Shown here in pieces: positions 17,362 to 27,050 of a stretch of DNA of 64,000 bases; positions within the stretch are counted from its first letter, which is position 1; each line of letters opens with the position of its first letter. The notes under the pieces are model-generated. The model did no database searches. It was not told where the DNA came from and saw only the letters and a program-made list of their open reading frames with translations. Both the position numbers and the translations under genes were made by a program. This stretch comes from Clostridium sp. CAG:678. GTDB lineage: Bacteria > Bacillota > Clostridia > Oscillospirales > Acutalibacteraceae. Location of the stretch: NCBI GenBank assembly GCA_000431535.1, contig HF991825.1, positions 169,662 to 233,661 of the forward strand, written 5' to 3'.

Positions 17362-17628
17362 ATGAAACTCAACAAGGATATCATGCTGGGCAATATTGAC
17401 GGCAGGGATTTTGCCATTGCCACGGGTGAACTCTCCAAAACATTCAACGGCATTATCAATAATAATCCCAGCGCAAATTTTATTTTCAATCTGCTTAAAA
17501 CCGAGCAGACGGAGGACAGCATCGTGCAGGCGATGCTGGAAAAGTATGACGCGCCTGAAGAAGTGATCCGGGCAGATGTCCGGGAATTGCTTGACGTGAT
17601 AAGAAAAGCGGGAATTCTGGAAGAGTAA
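17362..17628 (+). CDS. PqqD-family protein (RRE-like peptide-binding fold)
   Basis: An 88-residue protein with the PqqD pattern: beta-strands (MKLNKDIMLGNIDGRDFAI), LSKTFNGIIN, then helical SANFIFNLLKTEQTEDSIVQAM, KYDAPEEVIRADVRELLDVI and the end KAGILEE. PqqD/RRE domains bind the leader of ribosomal peptides for modifying enzymes; many stand-alone PqqD-like proteins of Clostridia have no known partner. AAAGGATCGTAACT precedes the ATG at 17362, which fits better than the upstream ATG at 17338. The nucleotidyltransferase gene begins two bases after the stop, so the pair is coupled. No radical SAM/SPASM enzyme or clear precursor lies beside it. Confidence 0.8.
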   Translation: MKLNKDIMLGNIDGRDFAIATGELSKTFNGIINNNPSANFIFNLLKTEQTEDSIVQAMLEKYDAPEEVIRADVRELLDVIRKAGILEE

Positions 17629-17630
17629 TT

Positions 17631-18797
17631 ATGATGGATCTTAAAAATTCGGAAACGGAATATCTGCTTGCCGTTCTGCGCGCGGCTGTGAAAGGCGAAA
17701 AAGCCGGCGCGCCGCCGCAGGAAATGGACTGGCAGGCGTTTTTTGAACTTTCCAAAAGGCAGGAAGTTTATTCCATGATAGCGCAGAGCATAGACTTTCA
17801 ATACTTGCCGCCGGATATTGCGCGGGAGCTCAATGATTACGCAAAAAGCGAGCTTGTGCGCCTGATCGCCATGCAGAATGAACTGCATTCCATAGAGGAT
17901 GAACTTGCTGAAAACGGCATAAAGTATATGCTTCTTAAAGGCGCTGTGATCCGCAATTATTATCCCAAACAGAGCATGCGCCAGATGAGCGATATTGATA
18001 TTCTGTATGACCCTGCCAAACGGGAAATTCTGGTTGATCTTATGAAACGCCGTGGTTATGAACTGATGACTTACGGCGAAAATTCAGATGACTTTACGAA
18101 AAAGCCGTTTTACACGTTTGAATTCCACCGGGAACTTTTTAAGGATCAGTACGGCTTTTATCCTGATTTTTCATTTGTATGGCGCAATGCCGAATGTTCC
18201 GGCAGCAATGGCTTTGCATACCGGATGCGCGCGGAAGATCTGTATCTGCACCATATTGCGCATATGTATAAGCACGGCATTCTCGGCGGTTTCGGCGTGC
18301 GCTTTCTTGCAGATACGTATCTGATCGTTTCCAAAGAGCAAAACACCTGGAACAGGGAATATATAGATCAAAAATTAGCGGAATTTTCCCTTTCTGATTT
18401 TGAGGAGCAGGTGCGCCGCATCTCCTTTTCCATTCTGGAGGGCAAAGTGCTGAGTGACGCGGACGCCCGGTTTTTTCACGATAAAATCGGGTTCGGCGTG
18501 TATGGTAACCAGCGTGTTGCCATGGAACTTGCCTTTAACAAGTTCAAAGAGGAAAAAGGCAGAAAATCTTTTTTGTCCTATGTGTTTTACCGCCTTTTCC
18601 CCGGTCTTGATTTTATGCGAATCGTCTATCCGGTGCTGAACAACAGACCGTATCTGTTGTGGTTTTATTATTTGGTTCGGCTGTTCACAAAATCCGGGCG
18701 CAGCATAAAAAAAGCCAAATCAGAACTGAAAACCGTAAAAGATATTTCCAAAGAACAAAAAAATCAAAATAACAGAGGTAAAGAAAATTGTCCGTAA
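17631..18797 (+). CDS. Nucleotidyltransferase-family protein (PF14907 type)
   Basis: The 388-residue protein matches the uncharacterised NTP_transf_5 family: a helical N-terminal part, then [15 protein letters not shown] (about 102-116), the metal motif MSDIDILYD (about 121-129, DxD), GYELM and a His-rich segment ([20 protein letters not shown], about 162-225), and a basic helical tail. These proteins are often next to PqqD-like genes and peptide- or polysaccharide-tailoring genes; a specific substrate is not known. It follows the PqqD-like gene by two bases and its end overlaps the lepA start by ten bases. Confidence 0.78.
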   Translation: MMDLKNSETEYLLAVLRAAVKGEKAGAPPQEMDWQAFFELSKRQEVYSMIAQSIDFQYLPPDIARELNDYAKSELVRLIAMQNELHSIEDELAENGIKYMLLKGAVIRNYYPKQSMRQMSDIDILYDPAKREILVDLMKRRGYELMTYGENSDDFTKKPFYTFEFHRELFKDQYGFYPDFSFVWRNAECSGSNGFAYRMRAEDLYLHHIAHMYKHGILGGFGVRFLADTYLIVSKEQNTWNREYIDQKLAEFSLSDFEEQVRRISFSILEGKVLSDADARFFHDKIGFGVYGNQRVAMELAFNKFKEEKGRKSFLSYVFYRLFPGLDFMRIVYPVLNNRPYLLWFYYLVRLFTKSGRSIKKAKSELKTVKDISKEQKNQNNRGKENCP

Positions 18798-20605
18798 ACA
18801 GGAAGAATATCAGAAATTTTTCAATTATCGCGCATATAGACCACGGCAAGTCCACGTTGGCGGATCGGCTTTTGGAACTGACGCAGTCCGTTGAAAAGCG
18901 CGAGATGCAGGATCAGATTCTTGATGATATGGATCTGGAGCGTGAAAGAGGCATCACGATCAAAGCGCACGCCGTTAAGCTGGATTATACGGCAAAAGAC
19001 GGCGAAAAATATGAATTTAATCTGATCGATACGCCCGGTCATGTGGATTTCAATTATGAAGTGTCTCGTTCTCTTGCCGCGTGCGAGGGTGCGCTGCTCA
19101 TTGTGGACGCGTCCCAGGGTGTGGAGGCGCAGACCCTTGCCAATACGTATCTGGCACTTGACCATGATTTGGATATTCTGCCGGTCATCAATAAGATAGA
19201 TCTGCCCGCTGCTCACCCGCAGGAGGTTGCTCAAGAAGTGGAAGAAGTCATCGGCATACCCTGCCTGGACGCACCCCGTGTTTCTGCGAAAACGGGCGAG
19301 AATGTGGAGCAGATCCTGGAATATATCGTGAAAGAAATACGCCCGCCTGAGGGCGATGAAAACAAGCCCCTCAAAGCGCTCATCTTTGATTCGGTCTATG
19401 ATTCCTACCGCGGTGTTATCGTATACGTAAGAATTATGGACGGCAGGATCAAAGCCGGCGATACGATGCGCATGATGGCAACCGGCGCGGAATTTACCGT
19501 TGTTGAGGTTGGCTATATGCGCGCCACCTCCATGGAAAAGGCAGAGGAACTTGCCGCAGGAGAGGTCGGCTATATCACGGCTTCTATCAAAACGGTGCAT
19601 GACGCGCACGTCGGCGATACGGTCACGCTTGCGAATGATCCTGCCGCTGAACCGCTTCCCGGCTACAGAAAGGTGAACCCCATGGTGTTCTGCGGCGTTT
19701 ATCCGGCGGACGGCGCGGATTATGAGGCGCTGCGCGACGCGCTTGAAAAACTGCAGTTAAATGACGCCTCCCTTTCCTTTGAGCCGGAGACCTCCGGCGC
19801 GCTCGGATTCGGCTTTCGCTGCGGATTCCTCGGTCTCCTGCATCTGGAGATCATTCAGGAAAGGCTTGAAAGAGAATATAATCTGGATCTGGTTACCACC
19901 GTACCGAGCGTTGTGTATAAAATTCATCTTACGGACGGCACCATGGTGGAGATCGATAATCCCACCAATTATCCCGATCCGGCAACGATCGATTACTGTG
20001 AGGAACCGTTCTGCAACGCCAGCATCTATGCGCCCAGTGAATTTGTGGGCACCATTATGGATATGTGCCAGGACAGGCGCGGTATCTTTAAAAACATGAC
20101 GTATATTACGCCGGATAGGGTCGATATCAATTACGAACTTCCGCTCAATGAGATCATTTATGATTTCTTTGACGCGCTGAAATCCCGCACCAGGGGCTAT
20201 GCTTCGTTTGATTACGAGATTTCCGAATACAGGCAGAGTAAACTGGTTAAGGTGGATGTGTTGCTCAACGGCGAGATTATAGACGCGCTTTCGTTTATAA
20301 TCCATGCGGATAAGGCTTATCCGAGGGCAAGAAAGATTGCCGAAAAGCTTAAAGAGCATATCCCGCGCCATCTTTTTGAAATTCCGATTCAGGTGGCAAT
20401 CGGCGGCAAAGTCATTGCCAGAGAGACGGTGAAGGCGCTGCGCAAGGACGTGCTTGCAAAGTGCTACGGCGGCGACGTTACCAGAAAAAAGAAACTGCTT
20501 GAAAAGCAGAAAGAAGGCAAAAAAAGAATGCGCCGTTTCGGTTCCGTGGAGGTTCCGCAGGAGGCGTTTATGGCTGTTCTTAAACTTTCTTCCGATGATG
20601 AATAA
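18788..20605 (+). CDS. lepA: Elongation factor 4 (LepA)
   Basis: A ribosome-bound GTPase that aids translation and ribosome function under stress. The 605-residue protein has the P-loop [13 protein letters not shown] (15-27), the G2/G3 region [12 protein letters not shown] and [19 protein letters not shown], and the LepA-specific C-terminal domain ([48 protein letters not shown]). Length matches the family. The start is TTG at 18788 with AGAGGT eight bases before it; it overlaps the previous stop by ten bases. Confidence 0.97.
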   Translation: MSVNRKNIRNFSIIAHIDHGKSTLADRLLELTQSVEKREMQDQILDDMDLERERGITIKAHAVKLDYTAKDGEKYEFNLIDTPGHVDFNYEVSRSLAACEGALLIVDASQGVEAQTLANTYLALDHDLDILPVINKIDLPAAHPQEVAQEVEEVIGIPCLDAPRVSAKTGENVEQILEYIVKEIRPPEGDENKPLKALIFDSVYDSYRGVIVYVRIMDGRIKAGDTMRMMATGAEFTVVEVGYMRATSMEKAEELAAGEVGYITASIKTVHDAHVGDTVTLANDPAAEPLPGYRKVNPMVFCGVYPADGADYEALRDALEKLQLNDASLSFEPETSGALGFGFRCGFLGLLHLEIIQERLEREYNLDLVTTVPSVVYKIHLTDGTMVEIDNPTNYPDPATIDYCEEPFCNASIYAPSEFVGTIMDMCQDRRGIFKNMTYITPDRVDINYELPLNEIIYDFFDALKSRTRGYASFDYEISEYRQSKLVKVDVLLNGEIIDALSFIIHADKAYPRARKIAEKLKEHIPRHLFEIPIQVAIGGKVIARETVKALRKDVLAKCYGGDVTRKKKLLEKQKEGKKRMRRFGSVEVPQEAFMAVLKLSSDDE

Positions 20606-20620
20606 GGCGGATATTCTTTT

Positions 20621-21355
20621 ATGGAGCATAAGTTTGAAAGACTTTCCGATGAGATTTATATAGAGGTCAGCGCGGAGCACACCTTTGGTACGGACGCGCT
20701 TTTGCTTGCGTATTTCGCAAGTCCCAAAAATAACGACAGAGCAATGGATATGGGCACCGGCTGCGGGATCATCCCTTTTTTGTGGCTGCGCAATTCCAAG
20801 CAAAGTCCCGTCCACTGCCTGGATATCCAGCAAAACGCCATAGAGCAGGTAAAGCGCAGCATAGAAAGAAATGCATTGCAGGGCAAGTTGGTGCCGCATC
20901 TTTGTGATCTTCGGGAGATACGCTCAGAATTTCCGGCGGAGGGCTTTTCCCTTGTTACGATGAATCCGCCGTATAAACCGGTCGGTACGGGTATAGAATC
21001 CAAAAGCAACAGCGCCAAGATTGCGCGCCATGAGATCTGCTGCAATATAGAGGATGCCGTCAAAGCGGCGGCGTATCTGCTGAAATTCGGTGGCCGGTTC
21101 TGTATGTGCCACCGCCCGGAAAGGCTTGCGGATGCGGTCTGCTTGATGCGGCAGTACAGTCTGGAGCCGAAAAGGCTGCGCTTTGTTACAGATAAAAAGG
21201 ATCAGGAGCCGTTTCTCTTTTTGATTGAGGGGAAAAAGAATGCAAAACCGTTTCTCCGTGTGGAGCCGCTTTTGCAAATCAAAAAAGAAAACGGCAAATT
21301 CACGCGGGAAATGCTTGCTGTTTACGGCTCCTATGCGGACGGGTATGATAAATGA
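20621..21355 (+). CDS. tRNA1(Val) adenine-37 N6-methyltransferase family (TrmN6/YfiC, YabB-like)
   Basis: A SAM-dependent methyltransferase of 244 residues. Motif I is DMGTGCGIIPFLWL (about 43-56), the acidic second strand is CLDIQQNAIEQVKRS, and the catalytic motif is MNPPYKPVGTG (about 110-120), as in N6-adenine methyltransferases; GRFCMCHRPERLADAV follows. The order with rsmI directly after it is the same as yabB/yabC(rsmI) of Bacillus. The last bases overlap rsmI (ATGA). Confidence 0.87.
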   Translation: MEHKFERLSDEIYIEVSAEHTFGTDALLLAYFASPKNNDRAMDMGTGCGIIPFLWLRNSKQSPVHCLDIQQNAIEQVKRSIERNALQGKLVPHLCDLREIRSEFPAEGFSLVTMNPPYKPVGTGIESKSNSAKIARHEICCNIEDAVKAAAYLLKFGGRFCMCHRPERLADAVCLMRQYSLEPKRLRFVTDKKDQEPFLFLIEGKKNAKPFLRVEPLLQIKKENGKFTREMLAVYGSYADGYDK

Positions 21356-22170
21356 AAGGTAAATTGTATGTTGTGGGCACGCCGATCGGCAATCTTTCCG
21401 ATCTGTCGCCGCGTGCCGTGGAAACGCTGGCGTCCGTGGATTTTATTGCCGCGGAGGATACCAGAGTCACACTTAAGATCTTAAACCATTTTGGCATAAT
21501 AAAAGAGATGGTCAGTTATTTTGAGCATAATAAGCGGGAGCGCGGGGAAGTGATCTGCTCGCGCATTTTGCAGGGGGAGTCCTGTGCCATCGTTACGGAT
21601 GCCGGTATGCCGGCTATTTCCGATCCGGGGCAGGAACTCGTTGCCCAGTGCGCCGAATACGGCATAAAAGTTGCCGCTGTTCCGGGGCCCACCGCCTTTG
21701 CCACGGCGCTTGCCGTTTCAGGAATGGATACGGGCAGGTTCACGTTTGAGGGCTTTTTAAGCGTTTCAAAAAAATCCCGCTTTTCGCATTTGGATGAACT
21801 GAAAGATGAAAAACGCACCATGGTGTTTTATGAGGCGCCCCATAAACTGGCGAATACCTTAAAGGATATGTATGCCGCTTTCGGAAACAGAAAACTTGCC
21901 ATCGTCCGCGAACTCACCAAAATACACGAAGAAGTGATACGAACAACGCTGAAAGACGCCGCTCAAGAGTACGCAAACGGCAATCTGAAAGGAGAAATTG
22001 TGCTGGTCATAGAAGGCAAAAAAGAAGAACAGCAGGAGATTTCTTTGCAAGACGCCGTAAACAGAGCAAAAAAATTAGTGGACAGCGGTATGAGCATCAG
22101 CCGCGCCGCAAAGGAAACGGCGGCGGAAACGCCGTTCAAAAAGGCGGATATTTATAGGGAACTGCTATGA
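21352..22170 (+). CDS. rsmI: 16S rRNA cytidine-1402 2'-O-methyltransferase
   Basis: It adds a 2'-O-methyl group to C1402 of 16S rRNA. The 272-residue protein has the N-terminal YVVGTPIGNLSDLSPRAVETL, AEDTRVTLKIL, then VTDAGMPAISDPG, VPGPTAFATALAVSG, FEGFL and FYEAPHKL, all typical of RsmI. Its start overlaps the trmN6-like stop and its stop overlaps the next start, showing translational coupling. Confidence 0.96.
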   Translation: MKGKLYVVGTPIGNLSDLSPRAVETLASVDFIAAEDTRVTLKILNHFGIIKEMVSYFEHNKRERGEVICSRILQGESCAIVTDAGMPAISDPGQELVAQCAEYGIKVAAVPGPTAFATALAVSGMDTGRFTFEGFLSVSKKSRFSHLDELKDEKRTMVFYEAPHKLANTLKDMYAAFGNRKLAIVRELTKIHEEVIRTTLKDAAQEYANGNLKGEIVLVIEGKKEEQQEISLQDAVNRAKKLVDSGMSISRAAKETAAETPFKKADIYRELL

Positions 22171-23036
22171 TCTGTAAAATGTGCCCGCGCGCCTGCGGGG
22201 TAAACCGGGATGAAAAAACCGGCTTTTGCGATTCGCCAAGCGGTTTTCGCGTTGCAAGGGCGGCGCTGCATTTTTGGGAGGAGCCCTGCATAAGCGGCAA
22301 AAACGGCAGCGGCACCGTCTTTTTCAGCGGCTGTAATCTGAAATGCGTATTTTGCCAGAACAGCGAGATCAGTCTGAAAAACAAAGGCGTGGCAGTGAGC
22401 GAAGAAAAACTGATCCGCATATTTGAAAAACTGATCGATTCCGGCGCGGAAAATATCAATCTGGTCAATCCAACCCATTATGCCCTGCAGTTGAAAGCCT
22501 TGTTTTCAAAATGGAAGTGCCCTGTTCCCCTTGTGTATAACTGCGGCGGTTATGAAAGCGTGGAAACGCTGCAAGCGCTGAACGGAATTGTGGATATTTA
22601 TCTTCCCGATTTTAAATACATACGGCAGGATAAGGCAAAGAAATACAGCCGTGCCGGGGACTATCCGCAGGTTGCCGAAGCCGCGATTGCAGAGATGCTG
22701 CGTCAGCAACCGAATGCGGTGTTTGAGGGCGGCATGATGAAAAAAGGCGTGATCATACGCCATTTAATTCTTCCGGGCAATACAAATTCGGCAATCGAAA
22801 TTATCGATTACTGCAAAGATCATTTCAACGGCGCGTATTTAAGCCTGATGGCGCAGTATACGCCCTGCGGTGATCTTGTTCCATACCCGGAGATCAGCCG
22901 AAAAATCACAAAAAGGGAATATGATAAGGTTCTTTCTTATGCCGTTTCTTCCGGGGTTGAAAATGTGTTTGTTCAGGAACGTTCTTCGGCAGATGAAAAT
23001 TATATTCCGCCGTTTGATTTTACGGGCGTAATGTGA
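22167..23036 (+). CDS. Radical SAM protein, PflA-like (COG1313 type)
   Basis: A 289-residue radical SAM protein. The N-terminal part has a separate Cys set (CKMCPRACGVNR and GFC), then the cluster motif CNLKCVFCQN (CxxxCxxC, about 52-59) and PTHYALQLK. Two features, the extra Cys and the NPTHYA segment, fit the uncharacterised group often annotated as pyruvate formate-lyase activating enzyme homologues. No glycyl radical enzyme lies next to it. It overlaps rsmI by four bases and ends the co-oriented block. Confidence 0.87.
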   Translation: MICKMCPRACGVNRDEKTGFCDSPSGFRVARAALHFWEEPCISGKNGSGTVFFSGCNLKCVFCQNSEISLKNKGVAVSEEKLIRIFEKLIDSGAENINLVNPTHYALQLKALFSKWKCPVPLVYNCGGYESVETLQALNGIVDIYLPDFKYIRQDKAKKYSRAGDYPQVAEAAIAEMLRQQPNAVFEGGMMKKGVIIRHLILPGNTNSAIEIIDYCKDHFNGAYLSLMAQYTPCGDLVPYPEISRKITKREYDKVLSYAVSSGVENVFVQERSSADENYIPPFDFTGVM

Positions 23037-23099
23037 TAATATAATTTTATAGGCATAAATTTCCTTCCGCCGTTTCGGCGAGAAAAAAGAGGTGTTTTT

Positions 23100-24014
23100 A
23101 TGCAGGTCAAAAGTTTTTCCTTTCCGTCGGCAACCGGCGTATGTGTGATAAATGGCAGCGCCTTTCTGCCTGAGGAAAATGTGAAAGCCGCAGTCGCCGT
23201 TCACCATGGTATGGCGGAGCATATGGAAAGATATGCGGATTTTATAACTTACTTAACTTCTAACGGCGTTGCCGTGTTTATGCATGATATGGCAAATCAC
23301 GGCAAGTCAAATCAGGATCCCGGTGATCTCGGCTATTTCGGGAAGAAAGACGGCTGGCTCGGTCTGATCAAAGATTATAAAACCGTTTTCGAGCTTATGA
23401 AAAAAGAATATCCTGCTGTTAAGCATGTTGCGTTCGGGCATTCAATGGGCTCGTTCATTGTGCGCTGCTTTGATGCAAGATATCCTGATCTCAGTGATTC
23501 AAGCGTTTATATGGGCACGGGCGGAAAAAACGGTGCTGCCGGAATCGGCTTGGCAGTTGCGGATCTGATCGCGGCAGTTAAAGGCGGTCATCACCGTTCC
23601 AAACTGATGGATAAACTCGCTTTCGGCACATATAATCATACATTTGAAAAGCGCACTTCCTATGACTGGCTCACAAGAGATCAGGCAATCGTTGATCAGT
23701 ATATTGCGGACCCGCTCTGCGGCTATCTGTTTACCATAAAAGGCATGGCGGATCTGCTGCATCTTAATACCGCCGCCAACAGTGACGAATGGTATCAAAA
23801 GGTAAGAAAAGACCTGCCCATTCTGCTGATCAGCGGGGCGGAAGATCCCGTGGGCGGGTATTCCAAGGGCATTGATGAGGTGTATGATAAACTGATTCAA
23901 AGCGGCCATACGGCAGTTACGGAAAAACTGTATCCCGAATGCCGCCACGAGGTGTTGAATGAACGAAATAAAGAAGAAGTTTATAAATATCTATATTCAT
24001 ACATTATAAAATAA
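23100..24014 (+). CDS. Alpha/beta hydrolase (lysophospholipase/monoacylglycerol lipase type)
   Basis: The 304-residue protein has the Hydrolase_4 (serine aminopeptidase S33) pattern: VHHGMAEHMERYADF (about 37-51, oxyanion region), DMANHGKS, nucleophile GHSMGS with S115, acid in GAEDPVGGYSKG and His in ECRHEVLNE near the C terminus. It has no signal peptide, so it should act in the cytoplasm on an ester lipid or acyl compound. It lies 15 bases before the IolB-like gene and may share its transcript. Confidence 0.86.
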   Translation: MQVKSFSFPSATGVCVINGSAFLPEENVKAAVAVHHGMAEHMERYADFITYLTSNGVAVFMHDMANHGKSNQDPGDLGYFGKKDGWLGLIKDYKTVFELMKKEYPAVKHVAFGHSMGSFIVRCFDARYPDLSDSSVYMGTGGKNGAAGIGLAVADLIAAVKGGHHRSKLMDKLAFGTYNHTFEKRTSYDWLTRDQAIVDQYIADPLCGYLFTIKGMADLLHLNTAANSDEWYQKVRKDLPILLISGAEDPVGGYSKGIDEVYDKLIQSGHTAVTEKLYPECRHEVLNERNKEEVYKYLYSYIIK

Positions 24015-24029
24015 CGGAGGATTGTTCTT

Positions 24030-24803
24030 ATGATCTACAGACCTGATTATGATGAAAACGGCAAAAAAGTGCTGTGTGAAATGAACGGGGTAAACCCAGA
24101 GATGCTCATGGACATCTATGTGAAAAAACTTAAAAAGGGTGAAACGCTGGAGATCCTGGAGGAGAAAAACGAATGCGCCGTTTTGTTGCTTTCCGGCGAA
24201 GTGAATTTCAAAGTCGGCAGCAGTATAGATGAAACCTGCAAAAGAGCAAACCCCTTTGAGAAAAAGCCATACGCCGTGCACTTCCCCAAACAGGTAAAGG
24301 CAGTGATCACCGCGCTTGCGGATAGTGAAATCCTCGTTCAGCAGACGGATAATGAGAAAACATGGGAACCCGTTTTCTATAATCCGGAAAACTGTCTGTA
24401 TCAGGAATTCGGCAAAGGCCAGTGGGGCGGCGCCGGTCACAGGATCGTTTCCACCATGTTTGATCTGGATAACGCGCCTTATTCCAATATGGTTATGGGT
24501 GAGGTGTTTGGCCAGCCCGGTAAATGGACTTCTTATCCGCCGCATTACCATCCGCAGCCGGAACTTTATTATTACTGCTTTGACCGCCCGGAGGGCTTCG
24601 GCGCAGGGTTTGAGGGCGATACGCCTTATAAAGTCATGAACGGCGACTGCCTTTGTATCAGGGGCGGCAATGCGCATCAGCAGGTTACCGCACCGGGATA
24701 TGAAATGTATTACGTTTGGCTGATCCGCCACCTGGATGGCGATCCGTGGGATAAAACAAGAATCTATGTTAAGGAATATGAGTGGCTTGCAAATGCGGAC
24801 TAA
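24030..24803 (+). CDS. IolB-like 5-deoxyglucuronate isomerase
   Basis: IolB converts 5-deoxyglucuronate to 5-dehydro-2-deoxygluconate, the substrate of IolC. The 257-residue double-cupin protein has the IolB-like metal-site pattern GKWTSYPPHYHPQPELYYYCFD (only the motif YPPHYHPQPELYYY is needed; about 168-181) and GNAHQQVTAPGYEMYYVW near residue 210-230. The first cupin is shorter on conserved residues. GGAGG precedes the ATG. It is slightly shorter than Bacillus IolB. The function fits with iolC 18 kb away, but a generic KduI/IolB-family cupin remains possible. Confidence 0.8.
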   Translation: MIYRPDYDENGKKVLCEMNGVNPEMLMDIYVKKLKKGETLEILEEKNECAVLLLSGEVNFKVGSSIDETCKRANPFEKKPYAVHFPKQVKAVITALADSEILVQQTDNEKTWEPVFYNPENCLYQEFGKGQWGGAGHRIVSTMFDLDNAPYSNMVMGEVFGQPGKWTSYPPHYHPQPELYYYCFDRPEGFGAGFEGDTPYKVMNGDCLCIRGGNAHQQVTAPGYEMYYVWLIRHLDGDPWDKTRIYVKEYEWLANAD

Positions 24804-25887
24804 AGGCGTTATTTTAAAAGATATATATGAATTTGAAAAGGTTTCTTCCTGTAAGAAACCTTTTCTTTGCTGCGGCAGATCGTTTGAAAGCACACCTGCT
24901 TTTGCATTTTTAAAATCGTCCTTTGATCTTACGGTTTGGGATAATATCCGCCCGAATCCCAGATATGAGGATATGCTTGCGGCAGCCGAACTTTTCAAAA
25001 GAGAAAAGTGTGATTATATGATCGGCGCGGGCGGCGGCTCTCCGCTGGATTCCGCCAAAATGATCAAACTGCTGGTTACGAATGATCCTGCCACCGCGCT
25101 GACCCAGCCGATGGCGGATAATGAGATCGGCTTTTTTGCCATACCAACCACTTCCGGCACCGGTTCAGAAGCAACAAAGTATTCCGTGTTTTATGTTCAT
25201 GAAACGATAAAGCATTCCGTTTCCAATGATGCTTTCCTGCCGGATTACGTACTGCTGGATGAAAACTTTCTCAAAACCGTGCCGCCTTATCAGCGGCGCG
25301 CCACCTGTTTGGATGCTCTGAGCCACGCCATTGAAAGTTACTGGAGCGTGAAAAGTAATGACGAAAGCAAAACCTACGCAAAAAAAGCGATAGAGCTTTT
25401 CGTTCAAAACAAAGAAGGCTACATAGCGAATGACAGCGCGGCAAACCGCGGCATGCTGATGGCGTCTTACTACGGCGGCAAAGCCATCAATATCACTTCC
25501 ACCACTTCCGCCCACGCCATGTGCTATAATCTTACCATGAACTGCGGCACGGCGCATGGTCATTCCGTTGCCGTCTGTCTTGCCGAAATCTGGAACTATA
25601 TGAATGCGCATAACGCGCGTGTAAACGACCCGAGAGGACGGGAATATGTGCTGAAAACGCTGGATGAGATCGGCGTTTTGCTCGGCGGCAGGGATTCGCG
25701 CGAGGGCGCGGCGGTCTTTTCGTCTGTTCTAAAGGAATTTGAACTCAAAAAGCCGGTTGCAGCCAAGCCGCAGGTAAAGGAATTCGTAAAAAGTGTGAAT
25801 CCGGCAAAATTGCTTTCCAACCCCACCGTTTTGGAAACGGAAGACGTGGAAGAAATCTATAACAGGGTGTTTGGGATCCATGCATAA
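24778..25887 (+). CDS. Iron-containing alcohol dehydrogenase
   Basis: The 369-residue protein shows the Fe-ADH family: GAGGGSPLDSAKMIK (nucleotide site), IPTTSGTGSEATKYSVF, and the metal His/Asp set in CLDALSHAIESYWS and TAHGHSVAVCL. It oxidises or reduces an alcohol/aldehyde with NAD(P)(H). Start: ATG at 24778 follows AAGGAAT and gives MSGLQMRTKG; ATG 24793 is an alternative, and the ATG at 24736 lies further inside the previous gene. It overlaps the IolB-like gene by 26 bases. A role in reducing malonate semialdehyde to 3-hydroxypropionate is inference from context. Confidence 0.88.
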   Translation: MSGLQMRTKGVILKDIYEFEKVSSCKKPFLCCGRSFESTPAFAFLKSSFDLTVWDNIRPNPRYEDMLAAAELFKREKCDYMIGAGGGSPLDSAKMIKLLVTNDPATALTQPMADNEIGFFAIPTTSGTGSEATKYSVFYVHETIKHSVSNDAFLPDYVLLDENFLKTVPPYQRRATCLDALSHAIESYWSVKSNDESKTYAKKAIELFVQNKEGYIANDSAANRGMLMASYYGGKAINITSTTSAHAMCYNLTMNCGTAHGHSVAVCLAEIWNYMNAHNARVNDPRGREYVLKTLDEIGVLLGGRDSREGAAVFSSVLKEFELKKPVAAKPQVKEFVKSVNPAKLLSNPTVLETEDVEEIYNRVFGIHA

Positions 25888-26836
25888 TTCAAAACTTTCA
25901 AAGATCTATATCATGGTGCCGCTTGCGCTGCTTTGCTGCTTTTTATGGGGCAGCGCGTTTCCCATGGTCAAAACCGGGTATGAAATGTTCTCCATCGGGG
26001 AAAACGATACTGCCTCGCAGATCCTTTTTGCAGGCATACGTTTTGCCCTTGCGGGAATCCTTGTGATTCTCTTTGGTTCGCTGCTCGCAAAGAAACCGCT
26101 TTACCCGAAAAATAAAACGGAAATCGGGCATTGCCTGATTCTCAGCCTGTTTCAGACCATATTGCAGTATACGGCGTTTTATATCGGCCTTGCCCATACC
26201 AGCGGCGTAAAATCCAGTGTGCTCGTTGCGCTTAATGTGTTTCTGTCTCTTATCCTTTCCGCAGCCGTGTTTAAAATGGAAAAACTCACTGTGCCCAAAA
26301 TCATCGGCGTGCTGGTCGGTTTTGCCGGCGTGGTGCTGATCAATTTTGAGTCCGGCGGATTCGGCGGATTTGCCCTGAACGGAGAAGGCGCGATTATTCT
26401 GTCCGCTTTTGCCTATTCCGTTTCCAGTGTGCTGATCAAAAAGTATTCTGCAACGGAAGATCCCGTTCTGCTTTCCGGCTGGCAGTTTTTAACCGGCGGC
26501 ATTGTTATGGCTGTTTGCGCCATGCTTGCCGGCGGCAGAGTGCATATGCAGGCAGAGATGAAAAGTGTGCTTGCAATCCTCTATCTTGCCCTGATCTCCG
26601 CCGTTGCGTATACCGTGTGGGGGCTTTTGCTGAAATATAACCCCGTTTCCCGCGTTGCTGTGATCGGGTTTACGAATCCTGTTTTCGGTGTGTTGCTCTC
26701 TGCGTTGTTCCTTGGCGAAACGGCAGAGGCGTTCAGCGTTAAAAACCTGGTTTCGCTTGTGTTCGTATGTATCGGCATTTATATTGTAAACGCAAACTTT
26801 TCGCCCAAAAGCAAAACTCCCGTTGACAGAACCTGA
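25880..26836 (+). CDS. EamA/DMT-family transporter
   Basis: A 318-residue inner membrane protein with ten predicted helices in two EamA halves: CFLWGSAFPMVK near residue 20 and LLLKYNPVSRVAVIGFTNPVFGVLLSALFLGE near the end. The drug/metabolite transporter superfamily exports amino acids, nucleobases or other small metabolites; substrate unknown. ATG 25880 overlaps the stop of the dehydrogenase gene; a TTG at 25871 is less likely. Confidence 0.88.
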   Translation: MHNSKLSKIYIMVPLALLCCFLWGSAFPMVKTGYEMFSIGENDTASQILFAGIRFALAGILVILFGSLLAKKPLYPKNKTEIGHCLILSLFQTILQYTAFYIGLAHTSGVKSSVLVALNVFLSLILSAAVFKMEKLTVPKIIGVLVGFAGVVLINFESGGFGGFALNGEGAIILSAFAYSVSSVLIKKYSATEDPVLLSGWQFLTGGIVMAVCAMLAGGRVHMQAEMKSVLAILYLALISAVAYTVWGLLLKYNPVSRVAVIGFTNPVFGVLLSALFLGETAEAFSVKNLVSLVFVCIGIYIVNANFSPKSKTPVDRT

Positions 26837-26881
26837 TTTTTTTGCTACACTCAAATCAATAAACAAAAAGGATATAAGCCT

Positions 26882-26964
26882 ATGGATTCATCACGTTTTG
26901 AACACAACAGAGTAAGCCGCCTTATGCAGTTCATCCTCATGGGGCGTATTTGTCGTGTTCATTA
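26882..26964 (+). CDS. Possible 27-residue ORF, maybe a broken gene start
   Basis: AAAAAGGAT nine bases before an ATG opens a 27-residue frame (MDSSRFEHNRVSRLMQFILM...). If one base is added or lost near 26945, the reading would run into a hydrophobic stretch VFVVFINGFGYIFYPYI and reach the GNAT gene. This could be a decayed membrane-protein start, a leader peptide before the hairpin at 26998, or chance. No family is recognised. Confidence 0.25.
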
Positions 26965-26997
26965 ACGGGTTCGGATATATATTTTATCCATATATCA

Positions 26998-27031
26998 AAC
27001 CGCTGGTGAACATCTATCAGCGGTTATTTTT
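26998..27031 (+). terminator. Terminator upstream of the GNAT gene
   Basis: AACCGCTG (26998-27005) pairs with CAGCGGTT (27018-27025), loop of 12, followed by ATTTTTATT. It would end the EamA transcript. Confidence 0.65.
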
Positions 27032-27050
27032 ATTGCAGGGAGAGATAGAA

